Position numbers and translations under genes: made by a program
Assembly: GCA_963921795.1 (NCBI GenBank)
Contig: OY997647.1
Span: 65,887,237 to 65,951,236, forward strand
From: Nannobrachium achirus
Taxonomy: Eukaryota > Chordata > Actinopteri > Myctophiformes > Myctophidae
DNA: 64,000 bases
Reading direction: 5' to 3'
The notes under the pieces: generated by a model
What the model saw: the letters and a program-made list of their open reading frames with translations, nothing else
Database searches by the model: none
What the model was told of the DNA's origin: nothing
Shown here: positions 58,541 to 64,000 of the stretch, piece by piece
Layout: the number at the start of each line of letters is the position of its first letter
Position numbering within the stretch: position 1 is the stretch's first letter

Positions 58541-59929
58541 TCATGGTGGCGCTATAACAGCCCACTTTACGTTTTGGCCTGTAACTGTTGAACCGTAGGT
58601 CGGAAAATTAAAATTATTTTTTCCCTGGATTCCTTGGGTCAAGACGCATCTCCCGATATAGGCCACGCCCATTTGCGCCAGGATAGATTTTCCGCCATCT
58701 TGAATTTTCTCCAAAACACACTTTTTGTTCCTTTTCCGACATATTTTCTTCAAATTGCACAAAAAACGGTACACATGATCTATGAACCCATGCAATGAAC
58801 ATACTCAAGGGATATTGCGATAGTCCATTACGTTCGTTTGTAACGCGCTTCCAAAGTTAGCGGGAGGGGCCCGTTTTGCAAACAATAGCCATAAATCACA
58901 AACAAAAGGTCCAGTCAACACTGAATTTCAACCACAGCTCGGGGGTGGCATACTCAACGATCCCCAAAAGCATTTCCAATTGGCCACATGGTGGCGCTAT
59001 AACGGACCACTTGCCTCGTAACTCTTGAACCATAGGTCGGAGAATTAAAATTATTTTTTCCCTGGATTCCTTGGGTCACGACGCATCTCTCCATATAGGA
59101 CACGCCAATTTGCACATGGGAAGATTTTTCACCATTTCAAATTTTCTCCAAAAGACACTTTTTGCTCCTTTTCCTACATATTTTCTTCAAATGTCTTAAA
59201 AACCGGTACACGTGATCTATGAAGCCATGCGATAAACATAGTCAAAGGATATTTCGATAGTCCATACCGTACCTTCGTAACGCGCTGCCAAAGTTAGCGG
59301 GAGGGGCCCGTTTCGCAAACGATAGCCATAAATCACAAACAATAGGTCGAGTCAACACTGAATTTCAACCACAGGTCGGGGGTGGCATACTCAACGAATC
59401 CCCAAAAGCATTTCCACTTCGACCCCTAGGGGGCGTCACGAACGCGCGAAACGTAACCGTTTCGTGCCGGAACGCGTTTTTCACGGGGACCGACCCTCTC
59501 ACAACGAAACGCAGACAACTTGGCGGATGGTCTCACCGTCCAAACCGCTACACAAGGTCGTGCATTGCAGGCACACTTGTCAAAATTGACTCTGTCAATT
59601 CTAGTGTTGAATCTACAAGCACACTTTCCCAAAGTTTGGCACGCTACTCCTCCCACAGTTTTTGCACCACACACTCGCGCCATATGTCAAATCGACCGGC
59701 TTACTCGGGAATCGTGTGCTAGTAACTTGCTAAGAGAAAGGTTCTATAGTTTAATTGATATGAATTTATTAGTGAATTAATTTTCCCCATTGAATTATAA
59801 TGGGAATGGCAAAAACTCACATTCAATTATTTTTCTCTCGCAAACCATAAGGGCTACAGTTTCAAGACTTAGAGAGGAGGTTCATAATGATTTCACGGAT
59901 TAAATAAAAAATAATAGTGTCATTTGGCC
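58541..59929 (+). repeat. Satellite unit 53 (A-A2-B-C, no hairpin)
   Basis: A at 58541, A2 at 58986. It matches unit 25 about 30.0 kb away until TTCTAG at about 59606, then has the TGTTGAATCTACAAG hinge and the C of unit 39. Confidence 0.9.
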
Positions 59930-60731
59930 TCATGGTGGCGCTATAACAGCCCAGTTTACGTTTTGGCCCGTAACTGTTGAACCATAGGTCGGATAATTAA
60001 AATTATTTGTTCCCTGGATTCCTTGGGTCAAGACGCATCTCCCGATATAGGCCACGCCCATTTGCGCCAGGATAGATTTTCCGCCATCTTGAATTTTCTC
60101 CAAAACACACTTTTTGCTCCTTTTCCTACATGTTTTCGTCAAATGTCTTAAAAACCGATACACATGATCTATGAAGCCATGCGATAAACATAGTCAAAGG
60201 ATATTTCGATAGTCCGTACCGTTCGTTCGTAACGCGCTTCCAAAGTTAGCGCGAGGGGCACGTTTCGCAAACGATAGCCATAAATCACACACAATAGGTC
60301 GAGTCAACACTCAATTTCAACCACGCGTCGGGGGTGGCATACTCAACGGATCCCCAAAAGCATTTCCACTTCGACCACTAGGGGGCGTCACAAACGCGCG
60401 AAACGTAACCGTTTGTATGTCTTTCTGTCCATACTTTTCCCCAAAGTTTGGCACGCTACTCCTCCCACAGTTTTCGCACCACACACTCGCGCCATATGTC
60501 AAATCGACCGGCTTACTCGGGAATGGTGTGCTAGTAAGTTGCTAAGAGAAAGGTTCTATAGTTTAATTGATATTAATTTATTAGTGAATTAATTTTCCCC
60601 ATTGACTTATAATGGGAATCGCATTCAATTATTTTTCTCTCGCAAACCATAGGGGCTACAGTTTCAAGACTTGGAGAGGAGGTTCAAAATGATTTCAAGG
60701 ATTAAATAAAAAATAATAGTGTCATTTGGAC
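59930..60731 (+). repeat. Satellite unit 54 (A, truncated B, C)
   Basis: A matches 45808. B is cut at GTAACCGTTT (about 60414) and joined to GTATGTCTTTCTGTCC. The right side matches 14075 onward, so the junction fuses two known subtypes. Confidence 0.9.
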
Positions 60732-61751
60732 TCATGGTGGCGCTATAACAGCCCACTTTACGTTTTGGCCTGTAACTGTTGAACCGTAGGTCGAAAAATT
60801 AAAATTATTTTTTCCCTGGATTCCTTGGGTCAAGACGCATCTCCCGATATAGGCCACGCCCATTTGCGCCAGGATAGATTTTCCGCCATCTTGAATTTTC
60901 TCCAAAACACACTTTTTGCTCCTTTTCCTACATATTTTCTTCAAATGTCTTAAAAAACGGTACACATGATCTATGAAGCCACGCGATGAACATAGTCAAA
61001 GGATATTTCGATAGTCTGTACCGTTCGTTCGTAACGCGCTTCCAAAGTTAGCGGGAGGGGTCCGTTTGGCAAACGATAGCCATAAATCAGAAACAATAGG
61101 TCGAGTCAACACCGAATTTCAACCATAGGTCGGGGGTGGCATACTCAATGAATCCCCAAAAGCATTTCCACTTCGACCCCTAGGGGGCGTCACAAACGCG
61201 CGAAACGTAACCGTTTCGTGCCAGAACGCGTTTTTCACGGGGACCGACCCTCTCACAACGCAACGCATACGACTCGGGGGACGGTCTCACGGTCCAAACC
61301 GCCGCACGAGGTCGCGCATTTAGCGAGCTGCAGGCACACTTGTCAAAATTGACTCTGTCAATTCTAGTTAAGTGTGCCTATGCATAGCATGGGCAGACTT
61401 ATTGTTATCACTCATACTTAAGCCAGACATGGAGACACACATGTATTTCCCCAAAGTTTGGCACGCTACTCCTCCCACAGTTTTTGCACCACACACTTGC
61501 GCCATATGTCAAATCGACCGGCTTACGCGGGAATCGTGTGCTATCAACTTGCTAAGAGAAAGGTTCTATAGTTTAATTGATATGAATTTATTAAGAAATT
61601 AATTAACCCTTACCTGTCCCCATTGACTTATAATGGGAATCGCATTCAATAATTTTTCTCTCGCAAACCATAGGGGCTACAGTTTCAAGACTCAAGAGGA
61701 GGTTCATAATGATTACAAGGAATAAATAAAAAATAATAGCGTCATTTGGCC
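60732..61751 (+). repeat. Satellite unit 55 (A-B-H-C)
   Basis: A matches 14392 (GGACTCATGG, ATCAGAAACAATAGG). The hinge has the GGGCAGACTTA hairpin and GACATGGAGACACACATG. Confidence 0.92.
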
Positions 61752-63204
61752 TCATGGTGGCGCTATAACAGCCCAGTGTACGTTTTGGCCTGTAACTGTT
61801 GAACCGTAGGTCGGAAAATTAAACTTATTTTTTCCCCGGATTCCTTGGGCCAAGACGCATCTCCCCATATAGGCCACGCCCATTTGCGCCAGGATAGATT
61901 TTCCGCCATCTTGAATTTTCTCTGAAACACACTTTTTGCTCCTTTTCCTACATATTTTCTTCAAATGTCTTAAAAACCGGTACACGTGATCTATGAAGCC
62001 ACGCGATAAACATAGTCAAAGGATATTTCGATAGTCTATACCGTTCATTCGTAACGTGCTTCCAAAGTTAGCGGGAGGGGCCCGTTTTGCAAACAATAGC
62101 CATAAATCACAAACAAAAGGTCCATTCAACACTGAATTTCAACCACAGGTCGGGGGTGGCATACTCAACGAATGCCCAAAAGCATTTCCACTTGGCCACA
62201 TGGTGGCGCTATAACGGACCACTTGCCTTGTAACTCTTGAACCGTAGGTCGGAGAATTAAAATTCTTTTTTCCCTGGATTCCTTGGGTCACGACGCATCT
62301 CTCCATATAGGACACGGCAATTTGCACATGGGAAGATTTCTCACCATTTCGAATTTTCTCCAAAACACACTTTTTGCTCCTTTTCCTACATATTTTCTTC
62401 AAATCACACAAAAAGCGGTACACACGATCTATGACCCCATGCGATGAACATAGTCAAGGGATATTTCGATTGTCCATATCGTTCGTTCGTAACGCGCTTC
62501 CAAAGTTAGCGGGAGGGGCCCGTTTGGCAAAAAATTGCCCTAACTCACAAACAATAGGTCGAGTCGACACTGAATTTCAACCACAGGTCGGGGGTGGCAT
62601 ACTCAACAGATCCCCAAAAGCATTTCCACTTCGACCCCTAGGGGGCGTCACAAACGCGCGAAACGTAACCGTTTCGTGCCAAAACGCGTTTTTCACGGGG
62701 ACCGACCCTCTCGCGAGGAAACGCGGACGACTCGCCGGACGGTCTCACGGTCCGAACCGCTGCACGAGGTCGCGCATTTAGCGAGCTGCACTGCAGGCAC
62801 ACTTGTCAAAATTGACCATGTCAATTCTAGTTAAGTGTGCCTATGCATAGCATGGGCAGACTTATTGTTATCGCTCATATATATTTATTTAAGTCTTTCT
62901 GTCCATACTTTTCCCCAAAGTTTGGCACGCTACTCCTCCCACAGTTTTGGCACCACACACTCGCGCCATATGTCAAATCGACCGGCTTCATCGGGAATCG
63001 TGTGCTATCAAGTTGCTAAGAGAAAGGTTCTATAGTTTAATTGATAATAATTTATTAGTGAATTAATTTTCCCCATTGACTTATAATGGGAATCGCAAAA
63101 CTTATTTTTCTCTCGCAAACCATAGGGGCTACAGTTTCAAGACTTGGAGAGGAGGTTCATAATGATTTCAAGGATTAAATAATAAATAATAGTGTCATTT
63201 GGCC
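61752..63204 (+). repeat. Satellite unit 56 (A-A2-B-H-C)
   Basis: A at 61752 matches 35837. A2 at 62198 matches the A2 at 11856 (AAATCACACAAAAAGC) and then, from about 62500, B of unit 28. This gives three sources within one unit. The hinge is CATATATATTTATTTAAG. Confidence 0.9.
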
Positions 63205-64000
63205 CCATGGTGGCGCTATAACAGCCCAGTTTACGTTTTGGCCTGTAACTGTTGAACCGTAGGTCGGAAAATGAAAATTATTTTTTCCCTGGATTCCTTG
63301 GGTCAAGACGCATCTCCCCATATAGGCCACGCCCATTTGCGTATGGGTAGATTTTCCGCCATCTTGAATTTTCTCCAAAAAACACTTTTTGCTCCTTTTC
63401 CTACATATTTTATTCAAATGTCTTAAAAACCGGTACACATGATCTATGAAGCCACGCGATAAACATAGTCAAAGGATATTTCGATAGTCCATACCGTTCG
63501 TTCGTAACACGCTTCCAAAGTTAGCGGGAGGGGCCCGTTTCACAAACGATAGCCATAAATCACAAACAATAAGTCGAGTCACCACCGAATTTCAACCACA
63601 GGTCGGGGGCGGCATACTCAACTAATCCCCAAAAGCATTTCCACTTCGACCCATAGGGGGCGTCACAAACGCGCGAAACGTAACCGTTTCGTGCCAGAAC
63701 GCGTTTTTCAGGGGGACCGACCCTCTCAAAACGAAACACGGACGACTCGGCGGACGGTCTCACGGTCCGAACCGCCATGCATAGCATTGGCAACTTATTG
63801 CAATCGCTCATATTTATGTATGTATGTATGTCCATGCTTTTCCCCAAAGTTTGGCACGCTACTCCTCCCACAGTTTTCGCACCACACACTCGCGCCATAT
63901 GTCAAATCGACCGGCTTACTCGGGAATGGTGTGCTAGTAACTTGCTAAGAGAAAGGTTCTATAGTTTAATTGATATGAATTTATTAGTGAATTAATTTCC
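63205..64000 (+). repeat. Satellite unit 57 (partial, runs off the window)
   Basis: The landmark is CCATGGTGGCGC. It matches 25701 until 63776, where GAACCGCC joins ATGCATAGCATTGGC directly, cutting the B tail and the first arm of the hinge hairpin. Four TATG copies follow, and C runs to the window end. Confidence 0.9.
63814..63829 (+). repeat. (TATG)4 microsatellite in hinge
   Basis: Four copies; the hairpin before it is truncated by the junction at 63776. Confidence 0.9.

Larger units (their letters stand above)
1..64000 (+). repeat. Complex ~1 kb satellite array, head to tail
   Basis: The whole window apart from 13031-13992 is built from one repeat family in one orientation. The landmark TCATGGTGGCGCTATAAC (or a near variant) starts 57 primary A modules, and ACATGGTGGCGCTATAAC starts 20 secondary A2 modules. 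Successive primary landmarks are mostly 960-1030 bp apart, or about 1390-1500 bp where A2 is present. Module order is A (~445 bp), optional A2, B (~200 bp), hinge H (variable), C (~320 bp). By eye, most copies differ by a few percent, while a few neighbours are nearly identical. No copy carries a recognisable transposase, reverse transcriptase or RNA-gene signature. Host is probably a teleost fish, judged only by resemblance to fish intergenic repeats I remember. Confidence 0.93.

Noticed and set aside
43-63438. Repeated 60-95 residue minus-strand frames as genes
   Set aside because: Non-synonymous changes are free between copies, starts vary, some copies are frameshifted, no family is recognised, and they sit inside satellite modules. 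Kept only as a low-interest finding.
1-64000. CRISPR array, because of regular repeats
   Set aside because: The period is about 1 kb with no short repeat/unique spacer pattern, and there are no cas genes.
1-64000. Transposon coding remnants, tRNA-derived SINE boxes, rRNA or tRNA genes
   Set aside because: I looked for pol III A/B boxes, tRNA-like cloverleaf arms and transposase or reverse transcriptase motifs in the unit and found none that hold up.

Overview
The window is non-coding from end to end. It is a head-to-tail array of a complex satellite with a unit of about 1 kb, and I support no protein-coding, rRNA or tRNA gene on either strand. All 57 recognisable units have the same orientation. 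The unit style (CpG-rich, a core around GGTGGCGCTATAAC, short hairpins, embedded microsatellites) resembles intergenic repeats I recall from teleost fish. That points to a vertebrate, probably a fish, but it is an inference from memory and not a search result. Nothing looks bacterial, archaeal or viral. UNIT ARCHITECTURE: I use four modules. Module A (~440-450 bp) starts at TCATGGTGGCGCTATAAC and runs to AAAAGCATTTCCACT. Module B (~200 bp) runs from TCGACCCCTAGGGGGCG to GTCAATTCTAG. A variable hinge H (0-~110 bp) carries a short hairpin and a TATG, TTTA or CA microsatellite. Module C (~320 bp) runs from CCCCAAAGTTTGG through CCCATTGACTTATAATGGG to the next A. The basic A-B-H-C unit is ~960-1030 bp. 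In 19 units A is followed by a second, diverged A copy (A2, lacking a ~10 bp stretch after GGACCACT), and once by two, giving units of ~1.4-1.5 kb. Some units have lost most of B or C through internal deletions. LAYOUT: 1-12480 is satellite. 12485-12576 holds two diverged hinge hairpins in tandem. 12634-13030 holds tandem copies of a diverged C module. 13031-13992 is the only real island, with a T-rich CTCA minisatellite flanked by paired ACAGGAAGTG repeats. 13993-64000 is satellite again. HIGHER ORDER: units fall into subtypes that recur in tandem (3041-5058, 21424-23297, 33960-36643), as a 3.5 kb block duplicated 5261 bp away (36695-40220 and 41956-45481), and at longer range, several pairs being separated by 13.9-14.5 kb. 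This pattern fits repeated unequal exchange and gene conversion. MOST INTERESTING: the hinge hairpins keep their base pairing while their sequence changes, the island at 13.0-14.0 kb, and a possible ~14 kb higher-order period. I found no sign of a new multi-gene system.
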